A stretch of 64,000 nucleotides of DNA from Zoroaster sp. YZ-2022 (lineage: Eukaryota > Echinodermata > Asteroidea > Forcipulatida > Zoroasteridae), in assembly GCA_029582265.1 (NCBI GenBank), contig CM055816.1:37053357-37117356 (forward strand). The letters are read 5' to 3'. Shown here in pieces: positions 13,301-28,300 of this stretch. A program made the translations under genes and the position numbers. Each line of letters starts with the position of its first letter. Positions within the stretch are counted from its first letter, which is position 1. The notes under the pieces are model-generated. The model was given only the letters and a program-made list of their open reading frames with translations. It had not been told where the DNA came from and did not search any database.

Positions 13301-16300
13301 GCTTAGGTTCTTCCCTTTCAGAAAAACACCATACTTTTGAATTTGGATAATATTTTCGTACCTTAAACGGCCTCCATGGACACTTAGCCCTCTGTAAAAT
13401 ACCGTCAACTTGCATGCGGTTTCACCGCAAACAATACAGCACTATACAGTGTTACAAAAAAAACATTTCTATGGTTGGGAATAACTTTTAAAGTTTTCAA
13501 GGGAGGCCGATAATTTTATATCTAAATTAAAGCTTAGGTTCTTCCCTTTCAGAAAAACACCATACTTTTGAATTTGGATAATTATTTCGTACCTTAAACG
13601 GCCTCCATGGACACAGCCCTCTGTAAAATACCGTCAACTTGCATGCGGTTTCACCGCAAACAATACAGCACTATACAGTGTTACAAAAAAAAAATTCTAT
13701 GGTTGGGAATAACTTTTAAAGTTTTCAAGGGAGGCCGATAATTTTATATCTAAATTAAAGCTTAGGTTCTTCCCTTTCAGAAAAACACCATACTTTTGAA
13801 TTTGGATAATTTTCTCATAGCTTAAACGGCCTCCATGGACACTTAGCCCTCTGTAAAATACCGTCAACTTGCATGCGGTTTCACCGCAAACAATACAGCA
13901 CTATACAGTGTTACAAAAAAAACATTTCTATGGTTGGGAATAAACTTTTAAAATTTTCAAGGGAGGCCGATAATTTTATATCTAAATTAAAGCTTAGGTT
14001 CTTCCCTTTCAGAAAAACACCATACTTTTGAATTTGGAAAAACAAATTCGTACCTTAAACGGCCTCCATGGACACTTAGCCCTCTGTAAAATACCGTCAA
14101 CTTGCATGCGGTTTCACCGCAAACAATACAGAACTATACAGTGTTACTAGTAAGTACATTTCTATGGTTGGGAATAACTTTTAAAGTTTTCAAAGGAGGC
14201 CGATAATTTTATATCTAAATTAAAGCTTAGGTTCTCCCCTTTCAGAAAAACACCATACTTTTGAATTTGGATAATTATTTCGTACCTTAAACGGCCTCCA
14301 TGGACACTTAGCCCTCTGTAAAATACCGTCAACTTGCATGCGGTTTCACCGCAAACAATACAGCACTATACAGTGTTACAAAAAAAAAATTTCTATGGTT
14401 GGGAATAACTTTTAAAGTTTTCAAGGGAGGCCGATAATTTTATATCTAAATTAAAGCTTAGGTTCTTCCCTTTCAGAAAAACACCATACTTTTGAATTTG
14501 GATAATTTTTTCGTACCTTAAACGGCCTCCATGGACACTTAGCCCTCTGTAAAATACCGTCAACTTGCATGCGGTTTCACCGCAAACAATACAGCACTAT
14601 ACAGTGTTACAAAAAAAACATTTCTATGGTTGGGAATAACTTTTAAAGTTTTCAAGGGAGGCCGATAATTTTATATCTAAATTAAAGCTTAGGTTCTTCC
14701 CTTTCAGAAAAACACCATACTTTTGAATTTGGATAATTATTTCGTACCTTAAACGGCCTCCATGGACACTTAGCCCTCTGTAAAATACCGTCAACTTGCA
14801 TGCGGTTTCACCGCAAACAATACAGCACTATACAGTGTTACAAAAAAACATTTCTATGGTTGGGAATAACTTTTAAAGTTTTCAAGGGAGGCCGATAATT
14901 TTATATCTAAATTAAAGCTTAGGTTCTCCCCTTTCAGAAAAACACCATACTTTTGAATTTGGATAATTATTTCGTACCTTAAACGGCCTCCATGGACACT
15001 TAGCCCTCTGTAAAATACCGTCAACTTGCATGCGGTTTCACCGCAAACAATACAGCACTATACAGTGTTACAAAAAAAACATTTCTATGGTTGGGAATAA
15101 CTTTTAAAGTTTTCAAGGGAGGCCGATAATTTTATATCTAAATTAAAGCTTAGGTTCTTCCCTTTCAGAAAAACACCATACTTTTGAATTTGGATAATTT
15201 TTCGTACCTTAAACGGCCTCCATGGACACTTAGCCCTCTGTAAAATACCGTCAACTTGCATGCGGTTTCACCGCAAACAATACAGCACTATACAGTGTTA
15301 CAAAAAACATTTCTATGGTTGGGAATAACTTTTAAAGTTTTCAAGGGAGGCCGATAATTTTATATCTAAATTAAAGCTTAGGTTCTTCCTTTCAGAAAAA
15401 CACCATACTTTTGAATTTGGATTTTTCTTTTGTAACTTAAACGGCCTCCATGGACACTTAGCCCTCTGTAAAATACCGTCAACTTGCATGCGGTTTCACC
15501 GCAAACAATACAGCACTATACAGTGTTACAAAAAAAAAACATTTCTATGGTTGGGAATAACTTTTAAAGTTTTCAAGGGAGGCCGATAATTTTATATCTA
15601 AATTAAAGCTTAGGTTCTTCCCTTTCAGAAAAACACCATACTTTTGAATTTGGATAATATTTTCGTACCTTAAACGGCCTCCATGGACACTTAGCCCTCT
15701 GTAAAATACCGTCAACTTGCATGCGGTTTCACCGCAAACAATACAGCACTATACAGTGTTACAAAAAAAACATTTCTAGGGTTGGGAATAACTTTTAAAG
15801 TTTCCAAGGGAGGCCGATAATTTTATATCTAAATTAAAGCTTAGGTTCTCCCCTTTCAGAAAAACACCATACTTTTGAATTTGGAAAAAAATGTTCGTAC
15901 CTTAAACGGCCTCCATGGACACTTAGCCCTCTGTAAAATACCGTCAACTTGCATGCGGTTTCACCGCAAACAATACAGCACTATACAGTGTTACAAAAAA
16001 AAACATTTCTATGGTTGGGAATAACTTTTAAAGTTTTCAAAGGAGGCCGATAATTTTATATCTAAATTAAAGCTTAGGTTCTTCCCTTTCAGAAAAACAC
16101 CATACTTTTGAGTTGGATAATTTTTTCGTACCTTAAACGGCCTCCATGGACATAGCCCTATGTAAAATACCGTCAACTTCCATGCGGTTTCACCGCAAAC
16201 AATACAACACTATACAGTGTTACAAAAAAAAACATTTCTATGGTTGGGAATAACTTTTAAAGTTTTCAAAGGGAGGCCGATAATTTTATATCTAAATTAA

Positions 16301-19300
16301 AGCTTAGGTTCTTCCTTTCAGAAAAACACCATACTTTTGAATTTGGATAATTATTTCGTACCTTAAACGGCCTCCATGGACATAGCCCTCTGTAAAATAC
16401 CGTCAACTTGCATGCGGTTTCACCGCAAACAATACAACACTATACAGTGTTACAAAAAAACATTTCTATGGTTGGGAATAACTTTTAAAGTTTTCAAGGG
16501 AGGCCGATAATTTTATATCTAAATTAAAGCTTAGGTTCTTCCTTTCAGAAAAACACCATACTTTTGAATTTGGATAATTATTTCGTACCTTAAACGGCCT
16601 CCATGGACATAGCCCTCTGTAAAAATACCGTCAACTTGCATGCGGTTTCACCGCAAACAATACAACACTATACAGTGTTACAAAAAAACATTTCTATGGT
16701 TGGGAATAACTTTTAAAGTTTTCAAGGAGGCCGATAATTTTATATCTAAATTAAAGCTTAGGTTCTTCCTTTCAGAAAAACACCATACTTTTGAATTTGG
16801 GAATTTTTTTCGTACCTTAAACGGCCTCCATGGACATAGCCCTCTGTAAAATACCGTCAACTTGCATGCGGTTTCACCGCAAACAATACAACACTATACA
16901 GTGTTACAAAAAAAACATTTCTATGGTTGGGAATAACTTTTAAAGTTTTCAAGGGAGGCCGATAATTTTATATCTAAATTAAAGCTTAGGTTCTTCCTTT
17001 CAGAAAAACACCATACTTTTGAATTTGGATAATTTTTCGTACCTTAAACGGCCTCCATGGACACTTAGCCCTCTGTAAAATACCGTCAACTTGCATGCGG
17101 TTTCACCGCAAACAATACAACACTATACAGTGTTACAAAAAAACATTTCTATGGTTGGGAATAACTTTTAAAGTTTTCAAGGAGGCCGATAATTTTATAT
17201 CTAAATTAAAGCTTAGGTTCTCCCTTTCAGAAAAACACCATACTTTTGAATTTGGATATTATTTCGTACCTTAAACGGCCTCCATGGACACCAGCCCTCT
17301 GAAAACTACCGTCAACTCGCATGCGGTTTCCCGGCAAACAATACACACCTATACAGTGTGACAAACCACACATTTCTATGGTTGGGAATAACTTTTAAAG
17401 TTTTCAAGGGAGGCCGATAATTTTATATCTAAATTAAAGCTTAGGTTCTTCCTTTCAGAAAAACACCATACTTTTGAATTTGGATAATTTTTCGTACCTT
17501 AAACGGCCTCCATGGACATAGCCCTCTGTAAAATACCGTCAACTTGCATGCGGTTTCACCGCAAACAATACAGCACTATACAGTGTTACAAAAAAACATT
17601 TCTATGGTTGGGAATAACTTTTAAAGTTTTCAAGGGAGGCCGATAATTTTATATCTAAATTAAAGCTTAGGTTCTCCCCTTTCAGAAAAACACCATACTT
17701 TTGAATTTGGATAATGTTTTCGTACCTTAAACGGCCTCCATGGACACTTAGCCCTCTGTAAAATACCGTCAACTTGCATGCGGTTTCACCGCAAATAATA
17801 CAGTGTTACAAAAAAAAAATTCTATGGTTGGGAATAACTTTTAAAGTTTTCAAGGGAGGCCGATAATTTTATATCTAAATTAAAGCTTAGGTTCTTCCCT
17901 TTCAGAAAAACACCATACTTTTGAATTTGGATAATTATTTCGTACCTTAAACGGCCTCCATGAACATAGCCCTCTGTAAAATACCGTCAACTTGCATGCG
18001 GTTTCACCGCAAACAATACAGCACTATACAGTGTTACAAAAAAAAACATTTCTATGGTTGGGAATAACTTTTAAAGTTTTCAAGGCAGGCCGATAATTTT
18101 ATATCTAAATTAAAGCTTAGGTTCTTCCCTTTCAGAAAAACACCATACTTTTGAATTTGGAAAAAAATTCGTACCTTAAACGGCCTCCATGGACATAGCC
18201 CTCTGTAAAATACCGTCAACTTGCATGCGGTTTCACCGCAAACAATACAACACTATACAGTGTTACAAAAAACATTTCTATGGTTGGGAATAACTTTTAA
18301 AGTTTTCAAGGGAGGCCGATAATTTTATATCTAAATTAAAGCTTAGGTTCTCCCCTTTCAGAAAAACACCATACTTTTGAATTTGAAAAATAAATTCGTA
18401 CCTTAAACGGCCTCCATGGACACTTAGCCCTCTGTAAAATACCGTCAACTTGCATGCGGTTTCACCGCAAACAATACAGCACTATACAGTGTTACAAAAA
18501 AAAACATTTCTATGGTTGGGAATAACTTTTAAAGTTTTCAAGGCAGGCCGATAATTTTATATCTAAATTAAAGCTTAGGTTCTTCCCTTTCAGAAAAACA
18601 CCATACTTTTGAATTTGTTAATTTTTTTCGTACCTTAAACGGCCTCCATGGACACTTAGCCCTCTGTAAAATACCGTCAACTTGCATGCGGTTTCACCGC
18701 AAACAATACAACACTATACAGTGTTACAAAAAAAGGTTTCTATGGTTGGGAATAACTTTTAAAGTTTTCAAGGGGGCCGATAATTTTATATCTAAATTAA
18801 AGCTTAGGTTCTCCCTTTCAGAAAAACACCATACTTTTGAATTTGGATAATTATTTCGTACCTTAAACGGCCTCCATGGACACTTAGCCCTCTGTAAAAT
18901 ACCGTCAACTTGCATGCGGTTTCACCGCAAACAATACAAAACTATACAGTGTTACAAAAAAAGTTTTATATGGTTGGGAATAACTTTTAAAGTTTTCAAT
19001 TAGGCCGATAATTTTATATCTAAATTAAAGCTTAGGTTCTTCCCTTTCAGAAAAACACCATACTTTTGAATTTGGATAATTATTTCGTACCTTAAACGGC
19101 CTCCATGGACACTTAGCCCTCTGTAAAATACCGTCAACTTGCATGCGGTTTCACCGCAAACAATACAGCACTATACAGTGTTACAAAAAAACATTTCTAT
19201 GGTTGGGAATAACTTTTAAAGTTTTCAAGGGAGGCCGATAATTTTATATCTAAATTAAAGCTTAGGTTCTTCCCTTTCAGAAAAACACCATACTTTTGAA

Positions 19301-22300
19301 TTTGGATAATTTTTTCGTACCTTAAACGGCCTCCATGGACATTTAGCCATCTGTAAAATACCGTCAACTTGCATGCGGTTTCACCGCAAACAATACAGCA
19401 CTATAGAGTGTTAAAAAAAAAACATTTCTATGGTTGGGAATAACTTTTAAAGTTTTCAAGTGAGGCCGTTAATTTTATATCTAAATTAAAGCTTAGGTTC
19501 TTCCCTTTCAGAAAAACACCATACATTTGAATTTGGATAATTTTCGTACCTTAAACGGCCTCCATGGACACTTAGCCCTCTGTAAAATACCGTCAACTTG
19601 CATGCGGTTTCACCGCAAACAATACAACACTATACAGTGTTACAAAAAAAAATTCTATGGTTGGGAATAACTTTTAAGTTTTCAAGGAGGCCGATAATTT
19701 TATATCTAAATTAAAGCTTAGGTTCTTCCTTTCAGAAAAACACCATACTTTTGAATTTGGATAATTTTTCGTACCTTAAACGGCCTCCATGGACATAGCC
19801 CTCTGTAAAATACCGTCAACTTGCATGCGGTTTCACCGCAAACAATACAGCACTATACAGTGTTACAAAAAAACATTTCTATGGTTGGGAATAACTTTTA
19901 AAGTTTTCAAGGGAGGCCGATAATTTTATATCTAAATTAAAGCTTAGGTTCTTCCCTTTCAGAAAAACACCATACTTTTGAATTTGGATAAAAAATTCGT
20001 ACCTTAAACGGCCTCCATGGACACTTAGCCCTCTGTAAAATACCGTCAACTTGCATGCGGTTTCACCGCAAACAATACAGCACTATACAGTGTTACAAAA
20101 AAAAAAAAAAAATATGGTTGGGAATAACTTTTAAAGTTTTCAAGGAAGGCCGATAATTTTATATCTAAATTAAAGCTTAGGTTCTCCCCTTTCAGAAAAA
20201 CACCATACTTTTGAATTTGGAAAAAAATGTTCGTACCTTAAACGGCCTCCATGGACACTTAGCCCTCTGTAAAATACCGTCAACTTGCATGCGGTTTCAC
20301 CGCAAACAATACAGCACTATACAGTGTTACAAAAAAAAAACATTTCTATGGTTGGGAATAACTTTTAAAGTTTTCAAGGAAGGCCGATAATTTTATATCT
20401 AAATTAAAGCTTAGGTTCTTCCCTTTCAGAAAAACACCATACTTTTGAATTTGGATAATTTTTTCGTACCTTAAACGGCCTCCATGGACACTTAGCCCTC
20501 TGTAAAATACCGTCAACTTGCATGCGGTTTCACCGCAAACAATACAACACTATACAGTGTTACCAGCAAATCATTTCTATGGTTGGGAATAACTTTTAAA
20601 GTTTTCAAGGGAGGCCGATAATTTTATATCTAAATTAAAGCTTAGGTTCTTCCCTTTCAGAAAAACACCATACTTTTGAATTTGGATAATTATTTCGTAC
20701 CTTAAACGGCCTCCATGGACACTTAGCCCTCTGTAAAATACCGTCAACTTGCATGCGGTTTCACCGCAAACAATACAGCACTATACAGTGTTACAAAAAA
20801 AACATTTCTAGGGTTGGGAATAACTTTTAAAGTTTTCAAGGGAGGCCGATAATTTTATATCTAAATTAAAGCTTAGGTTCTCCCCTTTCAGAAAAACACC
20901 ATACTTTTGAATTTGGATAAATTTTTCGTACCTTAAACGGCCTCCATGGACACTTAGCCCTCTGTAAAATACCGTCAACTTGCATGCGGTTTCACCGCAA
21001 ACAATACAGCACTATACAGTGTTACAAAAAAAATGATTTCTATGGTTGGGAATAACTTTTAAAGTTTTAAAGGGAGGCCGATAATTTTATATCTAAATTA
21101 AAGCTTATGTTCTCCCTTTCAGAAAAACACCATACTTTTGAATTTGGATAATTATTTCGTACCTTAAACGGCCTCCATGGACACTTAGCCCTCTGTAAAA
21201 TACCGTCAACTTGCATGCGGTTTCACCGGAAACAATACAGCACTATACAGTGTTACAAAAAAAACATTTCTATGGTTGGGAATAACTTTTAAAGTTTTCA
21301 AGGGAGGCCGATAATTTTATATCTAAACTAAAGCTTAGGTTCTTCCTATCAGAAAAACACCATACTTTTGAATTTGGATAATTATTTCGTACCTTAAACG
21401 GCCTCCATGGACACTTAGCCCTCTGTAAAATACCGTCAACTTGCATGCGGTTTCACCGCAAACAATACAACACTATACAGTGTTACAAAAAACATTTCTA
21501 TGGTTGGGAATAACTTTTAAAGTTTCCAAGGGAGGCCGATAATTTTATATCTAAATTAAATCTTAGGTTCTCCCCTTTCAGAAAAACACCATAGTTTTGA
21601 ATTTGGATAATGTTTTCGTACCTTAAACGGCCTCCATGGACACTTAGCCCTCTGTAAAATACCGTCAACTTCCATGCGGTTTCACCGCAAACAATACAGC
21701 ACTATACAGTGTTACAAAAAAAAACATTTCTATGGTTGGGAATAACTTTTAAAGTTTTCAAGGGAGGCCGATAATTTTATATCTAAATTAAAGCTTAGGT
21801 TCTCCCCTTTCAGAAAAACACCATACTTTTGAATTTGGATAAATTTTTCGTACCTTAAACGGCCTCCATGGACACTTAGCCCTCTGTAAAATACCGTCAA
21901 CTTGCATGCGGTTTCACCGCAAACAATACAGCACTATACAGTGTTACAAAAAAAAACATTTCTATGGTTGGGAATAACTTTTAAAGTTTTCAAGAGAGGC
22001 CGATAATTTTATATCTAAATTAAACCTTAGGTTCTTCCCTTTCAGAAAAACACCATACTTTTAAATTTGGATAATTATTTCGTACCTTAAACGGCCTCCA
22101 TGGACACTTAGCCCTCTGTAAAATACCGTCAACTTGCATGCGGTTTCACCGCAAACAATACAGCACTATACAGTGTTACAAAAAAAAACATTTCTATGGT
22201 TGGGAATAACTTTTAAAGTTTTCAAGGAGCCGATAATTTTATATCTAAATTAAAGCTTAGGTTCTCCCCTTTCAGAAAAACACCATACTTTTGAATTTGG

Positions 22301-25300
22301 ATAATTATTTCGTACCTTAAACGGCCTCCATGGACACTTAGCCCTCTGTAAAATACCGTCAACTTGCATGCGGTTTCACCGCAAACAATACATCACTATA
22401 CAGTGTTACAAAAAAACATTTCTATGGTTGGGAATAACTTTTAAAGTTTTCAAGGGAGGCCGATAATTTTATATCTAAATTAAAGCTTAGGTTCTTCCCT
22501 TTCAGAAAAACACCATACTTTTGAATTTGGATAATTTATTCGTACCTTAAACGGCCTCCATGGACACTTAGCCCTCTGTAAAATACCGTCAACTTGCATG
22601 CGGTTTCACCGCAAACAATACAGCACTATACAGTGTTACAAAAAAACATTTCTATGGTTGGGAATAACTTTTAAAGTTTTCAAGGGAGGCCGATAATTTT
22701 ATATCTAAATTAAAGCTTAGGTTCTCCCCTTTCAGAAAAACACCATACTTTTGAATTTGGATTTTTTTTTCGTACCTTAAACGGCCTCCATGGACACTTA
22801 GCCCTCTGTAAAATACCGTCAACTTGCATGCGGTTTCACCGCAAACAATACAGCACTATACAGTGTTACAAAAAAAAAACATTTCTATGGTTGGGAATAA
22901 CTTTTAAAGTTTTCAAGGGAGGCCGATAATTTTATATCTAAATTAAAGCTTAGGTTCTCCCCTTTCAGAAAAACACCATACTTTTGAATTTGGAAAAAAA
23001 TGTTCGTACCTTAAACGGCCTCCATGGACACTTAGCCCTCTGTAAAATACCGTCAACTTGCATGCGGTTTCACCGCAAACAATACAGCACTATACAGTGT
23101 TACAAAAAAAAAGGTTTCTATGGTTGGGAATAACTTTTAAAGTTTTCAAGCAGGCCGATAATTTTATATCTAAATTAAAGATTTGGTTCTGTCCTTTCTG
23201 AAAAACACCATACTTTTGAATTTGGATAATTTTTTCGTACCTTAAACGGCCTCCATGGACACTTAGCCCTCTGTAAAATACCGTCAACTTGCATGCGGTT
23301 TCACCGCAAACAATACAGCACTATACAGTGTTACAAAACAAAACATTTCTATGATTGGGAATAACTTTTAAAGTTTTCAAGGGAGGCCGATAATTTTATA
23401 TCTAAATAAAAGCTTAGGTTCTTTCCTTTCAGAAAAACACCATACTTTTGAATTTGGATAATTATTTCGTACCTTAAACGGCCTCCATGGACATAGCCCT
23501 CTGTAAAATACCGTCAACTTGCATGCGGTTTCACCGCAAACAATACAGCACTATACAGTGTTACAAAAAAAAACATTTCTATGGTTGGGAATAACTTTTA
23601 AAGTTTTCAAGGGAGGCCGATAATTTTATATCTAAATTAAAGCTTAGGTTCTCCCCTTTCAGAAAAACACCATACTTTTGAATTTGGATAATTATTTCGT
23701 ACCTTAAACGGCCTCCATGGACACTTAGCCCTCTGTAAAATACCGTCAACTTGCATGCGGTTTCACCGCAAACAATACAGCACTATACAGTGTTACAAAA
23801 AAAAAACATTTCTATGGTTGGGAATAACTTTTAAAGTTTTCAAGGGAGGCCGATAATTTTATATCTAAATTAAAGCTTAGGTTCTTCCCTTTCAGAAAAA
23901 CACCATACTTTTGAATTTGGATAATTATTTCGTACCTTAAACGGCCTCCATGGACACTTAGCCCTCTGTAAAATACCGTCAACTTGCATGCGGTTTCACC
24001 GCAAACAATACAGCACTATACAGTGTTACAAAAAAACATTTCTATGGTTGGGAATAACTTTTAAAGTTTTCAAGGGAGGCCGATAATTTTATATCTAAAT
24101 TAAAGCTTAGGTTCTCTCCTTTCAGAAAAACACCATACATTTGAATTTGGATAATTTTTCGTACCTTAAACGGCCTCCATGGACATAGCCCTCTGTAAAA
24201 TACCGTCAACTTGCATGCGGTTTCACCGCAAACAATACAGCACTATACAGTGTTACAAAAAAAAAAATTTCTATGGTTGGGAATAACTTTTAAAGTTTTC
24301 AAGGGAGGCCGATAATTTTATATCTAAATTAAAGCTTAGGTTCTCCCCTTTCAGAAAAACACCATACTTTTGAATTTGGAAATAAAAATCGTACCTTAAA
24401 CGGCCTCCATGGACACTTAGCCCTCTGTAAAATACCGTCAACTTGCATGCGGTTTCACCGCAAACAATACAACACTATACAGTGTTAAAAAAAACATTTC
24501 TATGGTTGGGAATAACTTTTAAAGTTTTCAAGGAGGCCGATAATTTTATATCAAAATTAAAGCTTAGGTTCTCCCCTTTCAGAAAAACACCATACTTTTG
24601 AATTTGGATAAATTTTTCGTACCTTAAACGGCCTCCATGGACACAGCCCTCTGTAAAATACCGTCAACTTGCATGCGGTTTCACCGCAAACAATACAGCA
24701 CTATAGAGTGTTACAAAAAAAAAACATTTCTATGGTTGGGAATAACTTTTAAAGTTTTCAAGGGAGGCCGATAATTTTATATCTAAATTAAAGCTTAGGT
24801 TCTCCCCTTTCAGAAAAACACCATACTTTTGAATTTGGATAAATATTTCGTACCTTAAACGGCCTCCATGGACACTTAGCCCTCTGTAAAATACCGTCAA
24901 CTTGCATGCGGTTTCACCGCAAACAATACAGCACTATACAGTGTTACAAAAAAAAACATTTCTATGGTTGGGAATAACTTTTAAAGTTTTCAAGGGAGGC
25001 CGATAATTTTATATCTAAATTAAAGCTTAGGTTCTCCCTTTTCAGAAAAACACCATACTTTTGAATTTGGATATTATTTCGTACCTTAAACGGCCTCCAT
25101 GGACACATAGCCCTCTGTAAAATACCGTCAACTTGCATGCGGTTTCACCGCAAACAATACAGCACTATACAGTGTTACAATAAAACATTTCTATGGTTGG
25201 GAATAACTTTTAAAGTTTTCTAGGAGGCCGATAATTTTATATCTAAATTAAAGCTTAGGTTCTTCCCTTTCAGAAAAACACCATACTTTTGATTATGGAT

Positions 25301-28300
25301 TACGTCTTCGCACCCTAAACGGCCTCCATGGACACTTAGCCCTCTGTAAAATACCGTCAACTTGCATGCGGTTTCACCGCAAACAATACAACACTATACA
25401 GTGTTACAAAAAAACATTTCTATGGTTGGGAATAACTTTTAAAGTTTTCAAGGGAGGCCGATAATTTTATATCTAAATTAAAGCTTAGGTTCTTCCCTTT
25501 CAGAAAAACACCATACTTTTGAATTTGGATAATTTTTCGTACCTTAAACGGCCTCCATGGACACTTAGCCCTCTGTAAAATACCGTCAACTTGCATGCGG
25601 TTTCACCGCAAACAATACAACACTATACAGTGTTACAAAAAAAACATTTCTATGGTTGGGAATAACTTTTAAAGTTTTCAAGGAGGCCGATAATTTTATA
25701 TCTAAATTAAAGCTTAGGTTCTCCCTTTCAGAAAAACACCATACTTTTGAATTTGGATAAAAAATTCGTACCTTAAACGGCCTCCATGGACATAGCCCTC
25801 TGTAAAATACCGTCAACTTGCATGCGGTTTCACCGCAAACAATACAACACTATACAGTGTTACAAAAAACATTTCTATGGTTGGGAATAACTTTTAAAGT
25901 TTTCAAGGAGGCCGATAATTTTATATCTAAATTAAAGCTTAGGTTCTCCTTTCAGAAAAACACCATACTTTTGAATTTGGATAATTATTTCGTACCTTAA
26001 ACGGCCTCCATGGACACATAGCCCTCTGTAAAATACCGTCAACTTGCATGCGGTTTCACCGCAAACAATACAGCACTATACAGTGTTACAAAAAAAAAAA
26101 ATTTCTATGGTTGGGAATAACTTTTAAAGTTTTCAAGGGAGGCCGATAATTTTATATCTAAATTAAAGCTTAGGTTCTCCCCTTTCAGAAAAACACCATA
26201 CTTTTGAATTTGGATGATTTTTTCGTACCTTAAACGGCCTCCATGGACACGTAGCCCTCTGTAAAATACCGTCAACTTGCATGCGGTTTCACCGCAAACA
26301 TTACAGCACTATACAGTGTTATAAAAATACCTTTCTATGGTTGGGAATATCTTTTTAAGTTTTCAAGGAGGCCGATAATTTTATATCTAAATTAAAGCTT
26401 AGGTTCTTCCTTTCAGAAAAACACCATACTTTTGAATTTGGATAATTATTTCGTACCTTAAACGGCCTCCATGGACATAGCCCTCTGTAAAATACCGTCA
26501 ACTTGCATGCGGTTTCACCGCAAACAATACAACACTAAACGGTGTTACAAAAAAACATTTCTATGGTTGGGAATAACTTTTAAAGTTTTCAAGGGAGGCC
26601 GATAATTTTATATCTAAATTAAAGCTTAGGTTCTTCCCTTTCAGAAAAACACCATACTTTTGAATTTGGATAATTTTTCGTACCTTAAACGGCCTCCATG
26701 GACATAGCCCTCTGTAAAATACCGTCAACTTGCATGCGGTTTCACCGCAAACAATACAACACTATACAGTGTTACAAAAAAAATTTCTATGGTTGGGAAT
26801 AACTTTTAAAGTTTTCAAGGGAGGCCGATAATTTTATATCTAAATTAAAGCTTAGGTTCTCCCTTTCAGAAAAACACCATACTTTTGAATTTGGATAATT
26901 TTCGTACCTTAAACGGCCTCCATGGACATAGCCCTCTGTAAAATACCGTCAACTTGCATGCGGTTTCACCGCAAACAATACAACACTATACAGTGTTACA
27001 AAAAAACATTTCTATGGTTGGGAATAACTTTTAAAGTTTTCAAAGGAGGCCGATAATTTTATATCTAAATTAAAGCTTAGGTTCTTCCCTTTCAGAAAAA
27101 CACCATACTTTTGAATTTGGATAATTATTTCGTACCTTAAACGGCCTCCATGGACACATAGCCCTCTGTAAAATACCGTCAACTTGCATGCGGTTTCACC
27201 GCAAACAATACAGCACTATACAGTGTTACAAAAAAAACATTTCTATGGTTGGGAATAACTTTTAAAGTTTTCAAGGGAGGCCGATAATTTTATATCTAAA
27301 TTAAAGCTTAGGTTCTTGCCTTTCAGAAAAACACCATACTTTTGAATTTGGATAATTATTTCGTACCTTAAACGGCCTCCATGGACACTTAGCCCTCTGT
27401 AAAATACCGTCAACTTGCATGCGGTTTCACCGCAAACAATACAGCACTATACAGTGTTACAAAAAAAAATTCTATGGTTGGGAATAACTTTTAAAGTTTT
27501 CAAGGGAGGCCGATAATTTTATATCTAAATTAAAGCTTAGGTTCTTCCCTTTCAGAAAAACACCATACTTTTGAATTTGGATAATTTTTTCGTACCTTAA
27601 ACGGCCTCCATGGACATAGCCCTCTGTAAAATACCGTCAACTTGCATGCGGTTTCACCGCAAACAATACAGCACTATACAGTGTTACAAAAAAAAACATT
27701 TCTATGGTTGGGAATAACTTTTAAAGTTTTCAAGGGAGGCCGATAATTTTATATCTAAATTAAAGCTTAGGTTCTTCCCTTTCAGAAAAACACCATACTT
27801 TTGAATTTGGATAATTATTTCGTACCTTAAACGGCCTCCATGGACACTTAGCCCTCTGTAAAATACCGTCAACTTGCATGCGGTTTCACCGCAAACAATA
27901 CAGCACTATACAGTGTTACAAAAAAAAAATTTCTATGGTTGGGAATAACTTTTAAAGTTTTCAACGGAGGCCGATAATTTTATATCTAAATTAAAGCTTA
28001 GGTTCTCCCCTTTCAGAAAAACACCATACTTTTGAATTTGGAAAAAATCGTACCTTAAACGGCCTCCATGGACATAGCCCTCTGTAAAATACCGTCAACT
28101 TGCATGCGGTTTCACCGCAAACAATACAACACTATACAGTGTTACAAAAAAACATTTCTATGGTTGGGAATAACTTTTAAAGTTTTCAAGGGAGGCCGAT
28201 AATTTTATATCTAAATTAAAGCTTAGGTTCTTCCTTTCAGAAAAACACCATACTTTTGAATTTGGATAATTTTTCGTACCTTAAACGGCCTCCATGGACA